Source: Pseudomonas fluorescens (GTDB lineage Bacteria; Pseudomonadota; Gammaproteobacteria; Pseudomonadales; Pseudomonadaceae). Taken from it: a DNA stretch of 64,000 bases. The notes under the pieces are model-generated. The model made no database searches. It was not told the origin of the DNA and worked only from the letters and a program-made list of their open reading frames with translations. The position numbers and the translations under genes are program-made. Location: the NCBI RefSeq assembly GCF_001708445.1, contig NZ_CP015637.1, positions 3,969,001 to 4,033,000 on the forward strand, read 5' to 3'. Below are positions 54,307 through 62,544 of this stretch, in pieces (positions within the stretch are counted from its first letter, which is position 1; each line of letters starts with the position of its first letter).

Positions 54307-56124
54307 ATGGCCGAACCCTTGGCTCACGACACCTTAATCCAGGAATCCTGGCGCCGCTGCCGCGCGTACGGCCTGGACCACCAGAGCCCCCCCAGCTTCG
54401 ACCAGCTCCCCGCCGAAGGCATCAGCCAGTTGCTGGAAAGCCAGCATTCCCTGGTACAGACCACTCATCAGGAAGTGCTGCCCTACTACGAGAACATCCT
54501 CAGCAACTCCAACTGCCTGATCATGCTGGCCGATAACCAGGGCCAGGTCCTGACTTCGTGGGGCACCCAGCGCTTTATCGAGCCCAAGCTGGCCCGCGGT
54601 TTCAGCGCTGGCGCCAGTTGGATGGAGCGCTCCAGCGGTACCAATGCCATCGGCACGGCGCTGGCCTGTGCCCAGGCGGTGCATATCGAGCACGATGAAC
54701 ACTTCTTGAAAGCCAACCGTTTCATGACCGGCTCCGCGGCGCCGATCTTCGATGCCCAGCGTGAAATCATCGCCGTGCTGGATGTGTCCAGCGACAGCTA
54801 CCTGCCGCCCTCGCACACCCTGGGCATGGTCAAGATGATGAGCCAGACCGTGGAGAACCGGCTGATCCTCAACCTGTTTCGCGGCGAGCACTTTCAGCTG
54901 ACCTTCAATACTGGCCTGAGCAACCTCGACAGCCAGTGGGCCGGCCTGCTGATCTTCGATGAAAGCGGCCAGGTGCTCTCGGCCAACCGCCGCGCCGACA
55001 ACCTGCTGGGCATCAGCCTGTCGCGGGTGATGATCGACAGTTTGTTCAAGGTGTCGTTGCTGGAGTTGCTCAATCAGCCGGAGGGGTTGCCGTTCTCGTT
55101 GCAGGCGGCGGGACGCAATCGCTTCCAATGCGTGTTGAAACGGCCCAAGCAAACGCCGGTGCAGGCGCGCGTGTTCAGCGAACCGATACCGCCCAAGCCC
55201 GTCGCGATGGGCCTCAAGACCTTGCATTTCGGTGAAGCCCGCGTGGAAAAAGCCGTACGCCAGGCCGAGCGGCTGCTGGAAAAAGATATCCCGCTGCTGA
55301 TCCACGGTGAAACCGGGGTGGGCAAGGAGGTGTTCGTCAAAGCCCTGCACCAGGCCAGTTCGCGCAGCCGGCAGGCGTTTATCGCAGTGAATTGTGCAGC
55401 CATTCCGGCAGAGCTGGTGGAATCGGAACTGTTCGGCTATGAAAAAGGCGCGTTCACCGGCGCCAATCAGAAAGGCAGCATCGGCCTGATTCGCAAGGCC
55501 GACAAAGGCACGCTGTTTCTCGATGAAATCGGTGACATGCCCCTGCCGACCCAGGCGCGTCTACTTCGGGTATTGCAGGAACGTTGCGTGCAACCCGTGG
55601 GCAGCAGCGAGTTGTTCCCGGTGGACTTGCGCATCATCTCCGCCACCAACCGCGCACTGCGAGAGCTTGTGCAGGCCGGGCGTTTTCGTGAGGATTTGTA
55701 CTACCGCATCGGTGGCCTGACCTTGGAACTACCGCCCCTGCGCGAGCGCACCGACAAGCGCGCGCTGTTCCAACAGCTATGGCAGCAGCATCGCGAGCCG
55801 ACCCAGTGGGCCGGGCTCAGTCCCGAGGTGCTGGCGCTATTCGAGCAGCACCCTTGGCCGGGCAATTTACGCCAGGTCAGCAGCGTGTTGCAGGTGGCCC
55901 TGGCCATGGCCGAAGAACAGCCGATCCGCGCGGAGCATCTGCCGGACGATTTTTTTGTGGATTTGAACCTGACGGCACCGCTGCCGGCCACTGAATACCT
56001 GGATGAGACCCTCGACCTGAAGCAACGCCTGAAGGCAGCAGGCGGGAACATTTCCCACCTGGCACGGGAGCTGGGAGTCAGCCGCAACACCTTGTACAAG
56101 CGCCTGCGGCAGAACGAAGCCTGA
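54307..56124 (+). CDS. Sigma-54-dependent transcriptional activator (AcoR-like)
   Basis: 605 residues. The N-terminal GAF-type sensory region has SAGASWMERSSGTNAIGTALA and GSAAPIFDAQREIIAVLDVS, typical of AcoR-family activators. A PAS-like region at about 205-290 is followed by the AAA+ domain with Walker A GETGVGKE, the sigma-54 contact loop GAFTGA, Walker B GTLFLDEIGDM and the R-finger region FREDLYYRI. A C-terminal Fis-type HTH (NISHLARELGVSRNTLYKRL) ends the protein. The ATG at 54307 follows AAGAAGG. It is divergent from the ABC transporter operon, which has a sigma-54 promoter, so it probably activates uptake of the operon's substrate. Confidence 0.92.
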   Translation: MAEPLAHDTLIQESWRRCRAYGLDHQSPPSFDQLPAEGISQLLESQHSLVQTTHQEVLPYYENILSNSNCLIMLADNQGQVLTSWGTQRFIEPKLARGFSAGASWMERSSGTNAIGTALACAQAVHIEHDEHFLKANRFMTGSAAPIFDAQREIIAVLDVSSDSYLPPSHTLGMVKMMSQTVENRLILNLFRGEHFQLTFNTGLSNLDSQWAGLLIFDESGQVLSANRRADNLLGISLSRVMIDSLFKVSLLELLNQPEGLPFSLQAAGRNRFQCVLKRPKQTPVQARVFSEPIPPKPVAMGLKTLHFGEARVEKAVRQAERLLEKDIPLLIHGETGVGKEVFVKALHQASSRSRQAFIAVNCAAIPAELVESELFGYEKGAFTGANQKGSIGLIRKADKGTLFLDEIGDMPLPTQARLLRVLQERCVQPVGSSELFPVDLRIISATNRALRELVQAGRFREDLYYRIGGLTLELPPLRERTDKRALFQQLWQQHREPTQWAGLSPEVLALFEQHPWPGNLRQVSSVLQVALAMAEEQPIRAEHLPDDFFVDLNLTAPLPATEYLDETLDLKQRLKAAGGNISHLARELGVSRNTLYKRLRQNEA

Positions 56125-56125
56125 G

Positions 56126-57058
56126 CTAGCGAGGTTTGACCACCACCAGCAAATCCGTGAAGTACTCCACCCGGATCGGCAGGTTGTCCGCCAGCGCTGA
56201 GAGCGCGGCTGCACTGTCGTCCAGCTTGAATACGCCAGACACTCGCACATCCCGCAGGGCCTGGGCATCGAAGCGCACCACCCCATGACGATAGCTGGCC
56301 AGGGTTTGCAGCACCTCGCCCAGCGGTTGGTCGTTGACCTTGAGCAGGCCGCGGGTCCAGGCGTCCGGGTCGGTGTTGGCGATGGCTTGCGCGGCCTGGG
56401 CATGGCCGTGGTCGAGGATCGAACGCTGGCCGGCAGCGACTTTCACGCTGTCTGCGCCCTCGCCTTTGACCGCCACGGTGGATTCGATCACCGTCACTAC
56501 CGTCGTGCCGTCCGCTGCGCGCTTGACCATATAACGCGTACCCAGTGCGGTCGCCGTACCTTGATCGGTACGCACCACGAACGGCCGCTGCGCATCCTTG
56601 GCCACGTCCACCCATAACTCGCCCTGCAGCAATTCAATCACACGCTGGTGGCCGTCGAATTTCACGTCGACCGCCGAGTTGCTGTTGAGCTGCAATTGGC
56701 TGCCGTCTTCCAGGGCGATTTGACGGCGCTCACCGACACCGGTGCGTTGGTCGGCCATCCATACCGGCAAGTGCTCAAGGCCCAACCAGCCACACAGCAA
56801 TACGCCGAGCAAGCCCACCACCTGGGCACCGCGCGCGCGTTGCGGGGCGAATGCGCGGTTCAAGGCAATCCGCGCCGGTTGCGCCGGCAAGGTGTCGAGG
56901 CTGCCCCACAGGCTGCGCATGCGTTCGATGGCCACCCGGTGGCGAGGGTCGGCCTGGCACCAGGCATTGAAGGCTTGGCGGTCGGTGTCGCTGACATCTT
57001 CGTCGTGCAGGCGCGTCAGCCAGTTCGCAGCCTGCTGGATGATCTGCTCGGAACTCAT
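56126..57058 (-). CDS. FecR-family anti-sigma regulator
   Basis: 310 residues. An N-terminal DUF4880-type cytoplasmic segment (QIIQQAANWLTRLHDEDVSDTDRQAFNAWCQADPRHRVAIERM), one membrane span (VVGLLGVLLCGWLGLEHL) and a periplasmic FecR domain (RQIALEDGSQLQLNSNSAVDVKF, GELWVDVAKDAQRPFVVRTDQGTATALGTRYMV) followed by an STN-like C-terminus. The start at 57058 overlaps the sigma gene stop by 4 bp. It would transmit a receptor signal to the ECF sigma factor. Confidence 0.9.
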   Translation of the reverse strand: MSSEQIIQQAANWLTRLHDEDVSDTDRQAFNAWCQADPRHRVAIERMRSLWGSLDTLPAQPARIALNRAFAPQRARGAQVVGLLGVLLCGWLGLEHLPVWMADQRTGVGERRQIALEDGSQLQLNSNSAVDVKFDGHQRVIELLQGELWVDVAKDAQRPFVVRTDQGTATALGTRYMVKRAADGTTVVTVIESTVAVKGEGADSVKVAAGQRSILDHGHAQAAQAIANTDPDAWTRGLLKVNDQPLGEVLQTLASYRHGVVRFDAQALRDVRVSGVFKLDDSAAALSALADNLPIRVEYFTDLLVVVKPR

Positions 57059-57603
57059 GCCAATGGGTCTGCCGCATGCAGGCTGTGGTAGCAATGCACC
57101 AGCGCCGTGGAGATGTAGTTTTTGACGGTGCTGGGGGATACGTCCAGGCGGGTCGCGATCTCGTTGTAGGTCAGCCCATCGAGGCGGCTCAACAAGAAGG
57201 CTTCGCGCGCCTTGGCGGGCAAGCCGGCGAGCATCTCGGCGATGCGCTCCAGGGCTTGCAGCGCCACGTGGATCGCGGCCGGATCGGGCATGCCTGCCTC
57301 TTCGCACTGGATTCCCAGGGCCTCCATGTAGGCTTTTTCAATACGTCGGCGACGCGCGCCATCGATCAACAGGCGCCCCGCCGTTGTCGCAAGGAACGCA
57401 CGGGGTTCCTTGATGTTTTGCGGCTCGGCCAGCATCAGTACGCGGATGAACGCGTCATGCGCCAGGTCGGCAGCGTGCTGGGAACAACCAAGTTTTTTGC
57501 GCAGCCAGCCATGCAGCCAGCCGTGGTGCTCGCTGTACATTGCCGTAAGGGTTTGCTGACGCACTGAATCGCCCAGCGCGGCCGGAATGTCATGCATGCG
57601 CAA
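57055..57603 (-). CDS. ECF sigma factor (FecI-like)
   Basis: 182 residues (or 180 from the ATG at 57597). Sigma-70 region 2 (HAADLAHDAFIRVLM, PRAFLATTAGRLLIDGARRRR) and region 4 (MLAGLPAKAREAFLLSRLDGLTYNEIATRLDVSPSTVKNYI) match FecI/FpvI-type iron-regulated sigma factors. It is cotranscribed with the FecR gene. Upstream (57604-57660, minus strand) is an AT-rich stretch with weak resemblance to a Fur box (GGTAATATTTCCCATTTGA). Confidence 0.9.
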   Translation of the reverse strand: MRMHDIPAALGDSVRQQTLTAMYSEHHGWLHGWLRKKLGCSQHAADLAHDAFIRVLMLAEPQNIKEPRAFLATTAGRLLIDGARRRRIEKAYMEALGIQCEEAGMPDPAAIHVALQALERIAEMLAGLPAKAREAFLLSRLDGLTYNEIATRLDVSPSTVKNYISTALVHCYHSLHAADPLA

Positions 57604-57720
57604 AAACTTCTCAAATGGGAAATATTACCAATTGCGCAAACAATGCCAGTAAAACGATATCGGGGCAAGGGGGCTCACACTCTCTAAAAGCACCGCGAAC
57701 CCAATGTGGCGAGCGTAACC

Positions 57721-57873
57721 TGTGGCGAGCGGGCTTGCCCCGCGTTGGGCTGCGAAGCAGCCCCAATAAGGCCACCGCGCTTATCCAGGCATATTGAATC
57801 GCCTGGTTTTGGGGCTGCTGCGCAGCCCAACGCGGGGCAAGCCCGCTCGCCACAACAAGGCCGCTCGCCACAA
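57721..57873. repeat. REPIN of the TGTGGCGAGCGGGC class plus an extra half
   Basis: Arms TGTGGCGAGCGGGCTTGCCC and GGGCAAGCCCGCTCGCCACA enclose GCTGCGAAGCAGCCCC and GGGGCTGCTGCGCAGCCC. An additional partial copy (GGCCGCTCGCCACA) follows. It separates the TonB receptor gene from the downstream sigma/FecR pair. The gap 57604-57969 has no other feature. Confidence 0.88.
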
Positions 57874-57969
57874 GAATGCGGTCGACTGGAATGGCTTATG
57901 CGAGGTTACAAACCGGGGACATCGTTTACATTTCTAACCCGGGCATGGGCCTCCCCCCTGTTTGCACTC

Positions 57970-60087
57970 TTAGCGCCAGCTCCATGACACCCCGGTATAG
58001 ATGCCACGCCCGTCGCCCGGTGTGGATCGGGCCACGTCCAGGCCCTTGTCGTCGTAACCGGGCGTGACGGTGTTGGCGTAACGCCGGTTGGTGAGGTTGC
58101 GCAGGTCGACCCAGGCCTGCCAATCCTGCTTGGGCGCGTCATAGCCAACGGTGGCACCCAGCAAGGTATAGGCGGCGGCGGTGTAGGAGTTGGCGTAGTC
58201 CACCGCCACCCGTGAGGAATGCTCGGTGTTGAGGCTGGTGTAGAAGCCGGTCGGATGGCTGTAGCGCAGTTGTGCCTGGTAATAGTGCTTGGGGATGCCC
58301 GGCAACGTGTTGTCGCCGAAGCGGTCATCGTCGCGGTAGTGGAAATCGCTGAAGGTATACGCCTGGCGCAGGGCGAGCGCGCCGCTGCGGCCACCGTCCC
58401 ACAACGGGCTGAGCAGGCTCAGTTCCACGCCCTGGTGCACGGTGGGGCTGGCATTGGACTCTGCGACGATGGCATTGCGGGTCGAGGTCTGCGCCTGGGT
58501 TTCCACGGTGAGCAGTTCGTGGCGCACTTCGGAACGGTACAGCGCCAGGTCCCACTGGCCGAACCCGGCTTCACCGCGCCCGCCGATTTCCAGGGTGGTG
58601 GCGGTCTGGTTTTTCAGATTCACGCCTTCGCGTTGCAAACCTGTGGCCGCACCACTGCCTGCGGGGAAGTATTTGTTCGACCCCCAGATCATCGACCAGG
58701 CATGGGGTGGCTCGACCGAGCGGCTCAGGTTGCCGTACACCTGCAATTGCGGGTTGAAGTCATAACGCAGGCCGATGCGTGGCGCGTAGTCCCAGTCATG
58801 TTGACTGAGCGGCGCCTGGCCTTCGGGATAGGTGACTTGGGTTTCGCGGCGAGTGTAGATCGCGGCAAGGCCAGTGGTCAGCCACAGGTCCGGGACCAGT
58901 TCCAGCTCGTTGCCGAGGTGCAGCACGGTGTCGGAGCCCAGGTAGCTGTAGTCGCGGGTCTTGGTGCCGGGGGCAAAGGTGGCCGTATTGCCAGCGGGCG
59001 TTCGCACGTATTCCGACGCACCATTGTTCGGCATCGCCTGGGTGGTGCGCAGGCCGAGGGTGGTGGTGCTGGCATGCCCGAACAGCGTGTCCTGGCGGAT
59101 GTATTTCAGGGTGCTGCTGATATCGGTGTAGGCGACTTTCAGGCGATTGGTGCCTTCACGCAGGTCCATGGGGTAGTCGTGGTAGGCCAGGCCGACTTCG
59201 AGCCGCGAGGTATCGTCCAACTGCAGCGTGGTTTTGTTGGCGATCCAGGTGGAGCCGGGTTGCAGGCGCTTCGAATCGCGGGCGGCGTTAAGGCTGTTGG
59301 CGGCACGCGGATCGTGGTTGATCTGGTCGCGCGTAAGCTTGCCGGGCGTCTCATTGGTGGTTTCGCGGTAACGGAAGTAAAAGCGCGTTTCCAGGTCCGG
59401 GTTGAAGCGATAGCCGAAATTGGCCGCGACCCCTTTGCCGCTGCCGGTGCTCTGGTGCTGGTAGCCGTCGGACTCTGAACCGGTGAGGCTGACGAAGTAG
59501 TCGGCGTCCCCCAGCACCTGGCCCGAGCTGATCTCCCGCTGGCCATAGCCGCGACTGCCCGCCTCGTAGCGCACTTGCAACTTGGGCGCGTCGTAGCCGG
59601 TGCGGGTCACATAGTTGACTGAACCGCCCAGGGCCAATGCGCCTTGATCGAACCCATTGGCGCCGCGCAGCACTTCGACACGGCTTTGCCACAGCTGGTC
59701 CTTGAGTTCATAGGGCGTACCGCCAGGCCCGGTGAGCGGCAAGCCGTCGAACATTTCATACAGCCCCGAGGCATGGGCACCCGGGCTGCGATTCAGGCCC
59801 GAGCCACGGATCGACAGCTTCACGCCTTCGTTATTGGCCGCCTTGGCGTACACCCCAGCCTGGTACTTGAACACGTCTTCATTGGTGCTCACCCGCCCCT
59901 GCTGCACGCTGTTCATGTCTATGTAGTTGGTGCCGCCAGGCACGCTCTTGAGCTGCGTCTGGGCCACTTCGCCCGCGCTGGCTTCGCTACTGGTGACTTC
60001 GACCGGAGCCAGTTGCAGTTCTTCGGCTTGCACCAGTGAAGTGAGGGTCAAGGCGGCAAACAGCAGCGGAGGTTGACGCAAAAGCAT
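57970..60087 (-). CDS. TonB-dependent outer-membrane receptor
   Basis: 705 residues. Signal peptide MLLRQPPLLFAALTLTSLVQA. The plug domain starts soon after (VPGGTNYIDMNSVQQGRVSTNEDVFKYQAGVY; LSIRGSGLNRSPGAHASGLYEMFDGLPL; VEVLRGANGFDQGALALGGSVNYVT) and is followed by a 22-strand barrel ending in GIYTGVSWSWR with the C-terminal aromatic residue. Its ligand is probably a ferric siderophore or citrate-like chelate. No N-terminal STN signalling domain lies between the signal peptide and the plug. The ATG at 60087 follows AAAGGACTCCCC. Confidence 0.9.
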   Translation of the reverse strand: MLLRQPPLLFAALTLTSLVQAEELQLAPVEVTSSEASAGEVAQTQLKSVPGGTNYIDMNSVQQGRVSTNEDVFKYQAGVYAKAANNEGVKLSIRGSGLNRSPGAHASGLYEMFDGLPLTGPGGTPYELKDQLWQSRVEVLRGANGFDQGALALGGSVNYVTRTGYDAPKLQVRYEAGSRGYGQREISSGQVLGDADYFVSLTGSESDGYQHQSTGSGKGVAANFGYRFNPDLETRFYFRYRETTNETPGKLTRDQINHDPRAANSLNAARDSKRLQPGSTWIANKTTLQLDDTSRLEVGLAYHDYPMDLREGTNRLKVAYTDISSTLKYIRQDTLFGHASTTTLGLRTTQAMPNNGASEYVRTPAGNTATFAPGTKTRDYSYLGSDTVLHLGNELELVPDLWLTTGLAAIYTRRETQVTYPEGQAPLSQHDWDYAPRIGLRYDFNPQLQVYGNLSRSVEPPHAWSMIWGSNKYFPAGSGAATGLQREGVNLKNQTATTLEIGGRGEAGFGQWDLALYRSEVRHELLTVETQAQTSTRNAIVAESNASPTVHQGVELSLLSPLWDGGRSGALALRQAYTFSDFHYRDDDRFGDNTLPGIPKHYYQAQLRYSHPTGFYTSLNTEHSSRVAVDYANSYTAAAYTLLGATVGYDAPKQDWQAWVDLRNLTNRRYANTVTPGYDDKGLDVARSTPGDGRGIYTGVSWSWR

Positions 60088-60332
60088 GGGGAGTCCTTTG
60101 AATTCGGGGGCGTGGAAGCCAGGGCCTGGCACGCGAACAGTGATGGGAAGGCAAACCGGTGCATCAGGTCACGCCTGATTAACGGACCAGAGCCTTCCCA
60201 CAACAGCATCGGACGGGGATTATTTTTAAGTCCAAAATCGAATTAACAAATGCAAACTCAGTATTTATAGAAATAACCGGCAAGCATTACTGTGGAGCCA
60301 CTGAGTCACCCACGCATCACGAGACCGCCCCC

Positions 60333-60491
60333 ATGCACACATCCGCTACCGTCATCGACTTCACCCTCCACCGCAAACGCCGCCAGGCACGAGCTGCGGC
60401 CGAGTTGATGTGGGCGATGTACGCAGCGCGTGCCGGGTTGATGCTGTTCACCGCCCAAGCTTCCCTGCCCAGCGACACTCGCCGGGCGTAA
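60333..60491 (+). CDS. Small basic protein (52 residues) upstream of XRE-cupin regulator
   Basis: The open frame starts MHTSATVIDFTLHRKRRQA and continues AAAELMWAMYAARAGLMLF, a basic N-terminus followed by an amphipathic or hydrophobic helix. The stop TAA lies 5 bases before the ATG of the regulator, which suggests translational coupling. The ribosome-binding site is weak (ACGAGA). It is possibly a leader peptide or small regulatory protein. The gap 60088-60332 upstream is AT-rich (60220-60290) and holds the divergent promoters. Confidence 0.5.
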   Translation: MHTSATVIDFTLHRKRRQARAAAELMWAMYAARAGLMLFTAQASLPSDTRRA

Positions 60492-60496
60492 GGCCG

Positions 60497-61123
60497 ATGA
60501 GTTTTCTGCACGTGATTCCCGAAGCACCTGAACCGCTGCCCAAGCCCAGCAACGACGATGACGTCATCAGCCTCTGCGTGGCGCATAACCTGCAACGCCT
60601 GCGCAGCAAGCGCCACTTGTCGCTGGACGGCCTGGCACGTGCCTGCGGCGTCAGCCGGGCGATGTTGGCGCAGATCGAATCCGGGCGCAGCGTCCCGTCG
60701 ATCAAGGTTCTGTGCAAGATCGCCAAGGGCTTGAAGGTATCGGTGGCGGCGTTTCTGGAAGACCGCGCGTTTGAAGGGGTTGAGGTACTGCCGGCGCAAC
60801 GGAGTAAGCGCCTGGTGAGTGCTGACGGGGCCTTCGTCAGCCGCGCGTTATTTCCATACGATACGGCGCGCCAGTCCGAATTCTATGAGATTCGCCTGCG
60901 CGCCTTGGGCGAAGAAATTTCCGCAGGCCACGGCCCGGGCATCCAGGAAAACCTGGTGGTGGCCCAGGGCGTGCTGGAGGTCAGCGTCAACGACGAGCGC
61001 TATTTGCTTTCCACTGGCGACTCGATCCTGTTCTATGCCGACCAGCCCCACCGCTACCGCAACCCATCGGACAGCGAGGCGGTGGCGTTTCTGGTGATCA
61101 CCTATCCGGAACGGTTGGATTAA
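60497..61123 (+). CDS. XRE-family regulator with C-terminal cupin
   Basis: 208 residues. The N-terminal HTH (NLQRLRSKRHLSLDGLARACGVSRAMLAQIESGRSVPSIKVLCKIAKGL) is followed by a cupin sensor (ISAGHGPGIQENLVVAQGVLEVSVNDERYLLSTGDSILFYADQPHRYRN). This architecture (PuuR/SutR type) senses small metabolites. The ATG at 60497 follows AAGGCC. It is divergent from the TonB receptor gene, so it is a candidate local regulator. A strong bidirectional terminator follows. Confidence 0.9.
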   Translation: MSFLHVIPEAPEPLPKPSNDDDVISLCVAHNLQRLRSKRHLSLDGLARACGVSRAMLAQIESGRSVPSIKVLCKIAKGLKVSVAAFLEDRAFEGVEVLPAQRSKRLVSADGAFVSRALFPYDTARQSEFYEIRLRALGEEISAGHGPGIQENLVVAQGVLEVSVNDERYLLSTGDSILFYADQPHRYRNPSDSEAVAFLVITYPERLD

Positions 61124-61131
61124 TTTGCGCC

Positions 61132-61165
61132 AAAAAAAACGCCCCGGATAATCGGGGCGTTTTTT
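61132..61165. terminator. Bidirectional intrinsic terminator
   Basis: CGCCCCG-GATAAT-CGGGGCG is flanked by eight A on the left and six T on the right, so it can end both the XRE-cupin transcript (plus) and the Met-rich gene transcript (minus). Confidence 0.9.
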
Positions 61166-61180
61166 AGCATGCAGAACCTG

Positions 61181-61693
61181 TCAGCAGGTGCAGCACATCA
61201 TCGGCATGCCGTTGCAGCTCATCATCATCGGCATGGCGCAGTCGTTCATCATCTTGTTCATCAGCATGCAGCAGTTGTTCATCATGTCCATGCTCATGCC
61301 TGGCATCGGCATCATTTTGCAGAGCATGCCGTCAGCCTGCATCGTGCATTCCATCACGCACTTCATCATCGGCATCGACATGCCCATAGGCATCATCATC
61401 GGCATGTTCATGTTCGACATCATGGCCATGGCGTCGGCCGACATGCACATCATCGACAGGTTGGCACACTGCATCATCATGGGCATGCCACAGTTCATCA
61501 TCATCGCCATCATTTCGGCGTTGGTCTTGAACTGAGCCATATCCATGCCCGCTGCCGGCTTCATGGTGCACATCATGGCGTCGCTGGCCATTTCGCACTT
61601 CATGGTCGCCATCATCATCGGCATGCCCATCATCGGCATCATCGGCATCATTGGCATGGAGGTGTTCATTGGCATCTGCATGGCATTCATCAT
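61181..61693 (-). CDS. Extremely methionine/cysteine-rich small protein
   Basis: 170 residues of which 69 are Met and 15 are Cys by my count. The protein is built from irregular repeats such as MPMMM, MNCGMPMMM, MKCVMECTM, DGMLCKMMPMPGM and ends MCCTC. No signal peptide or membrane helix of normal type is seen, so it is probably cytoplasmic. The ATG at 61693 is preceded by GGAG 8 bases upstream, and the gene ends just before a bidirectional terminator. Non-Met codons prefer G/C in third position, which supports this strand as coding. Soft thiol and thioether ligands suggest Cu(I) or Ag(I) binding, or an oxidant sink; neither is shown. The nearest concept I know is the Met-rich hypochlorite scavenger MrpX, which is periplasmic and not Cys-rich. 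Confidence 0.72.
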   Translation of the reverse strand: MMNAMQMPMNTSMPMMPMMPMMGMPMMMATMKCEMASDAMMCTMKPAAGMDMAQFKTNAEMMAMMMNCGMPMMMQCANLSMMCMSADAMAMMSNMNMPMMMPMGMSMPMMKCVMECTMQADGMLCKMMPMPGMSMDMMNNCCMLMNKMMNDCAMPMMMSCNGMPMMCCTC

Positions 61694-61723
61694 GTTCGAA
61701 ACTCCGTAATCGACAGGAAATGA

Positions 61724-62132
61724 GTAAGTTCTGGGGCCGATTCTAGAGCGCGGGTGTCACGACGCAAGAAGGTGATCCAGCAGCGGAAAATGACGTTTGA
61801 GCGGGTTTCAATCGGATAATGCAGCCCTCCTTGTTGCGATAACGTCGATTACAACGCTGCAACTTCCAAGGTGGCTGCTATCAAATCAACTATATCGCAA
61901 TAGATATTCGATCGGGCAATAGCCCCATTCCTGAAGGAAATAAACGATCTAACTGGCGCGAACAAATTCTGGCGAGGCGTCACACCGGGCGGTGCTGCAA
62001 TTCCAGGGTGATACTGACTCGCCGCGTGAAGATGATCAGGATTTCCACCCATCCCTTGCCTCGACGCCGACGTGCAACTCGGGCAGCGACGAGGCGACTC
62101 AAGACATTGCCGACCCAAGCTGAGCCCGGTGA
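61724..62132. other. Intergenic region without a recognisable gene
   Basis: The first 140 bases are the upstream region of the Met-rich gene. An 89-codon minus-strand frame (61849-62118) has no ribosome site and atypical composition. No REP or hairpin was found. Confidence 0.45.
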
Positions 62133-62402
62133 CTAATCGGCAGACGGCTCCAGTGCGCGCATAAAATCGTCAGCCTCTGACCCCGCCGGGAATCTGAAAC
62201 CCTGCATTTCATCGGTGGCCAGGATGTCGCTGAGCACGTCACGCAATTGCATCTCCGTCGGCGAATCTCGCAGCACCGTGTGCGCGTTCAACAGCAGCTC
62301 GGCAGCAACCCCATGGACACGCGCGGCGTCGATCACCGCAAAGAGCATAAACCGCAGGCGAATCTCGCGATCAGTGGGCCAAACCGTTTTTCGCTTACCC
62401 AA
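62133..62402 (-). CDS. Hypothetical protein
   Basis: 89 residues from a TTG at 62402, or 71 from the ATG at 62348. It is soluble and acidic at the C-terminus: HGVAAELLLNAHTVLRDSPTEMQLRDVLSDILATDEMQGF. No family is recognised. It stands alone, and the ribosome site is weak for both starts, so the exact N-terminus is uncertain. Confidence 0.45.
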   Translation of the reverse strand: MGKRKTVWPTDREIRLRFMLFAVIDAARVHGVAAELLLNAHTVLRDSPTEMQLRDVLSDILATDEMQGFRFPAGSEADDFMRALEPSAD

Positions 62403-62544
62403 GGTAGGGCCTCATATTTAAGAAAAATCCGAGGCTATTGCCGACCGGGAAGCGTTTCAAGTTGCGAGATGCAAGATAGGCCATTTCCTACAGAGGAAAC
62501 GGAAGCACCGCACTATCTGGCGCAGAGCGCAAGGTCGGGGGATT

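Noticed and set aside
57604..57660. Fur box upstream of the ECF sigma gene
   Set aside because: Only weak similarity to the Fur consensus; noted in the gene entry but not strong enough for a separate feature.
61169..61723. Histidine-rich open frame on the plus strand, opposite the Met-rich gene
   Set aside because: It is the mirror of ATG-rich coding (CAT on the other strand); its start lies in the terminator hairpin without a ribosome site.
61849..62118. 89-codon minus-strand frame
   Set aside because: No ribosome site, atypical composition and no recognised domain.
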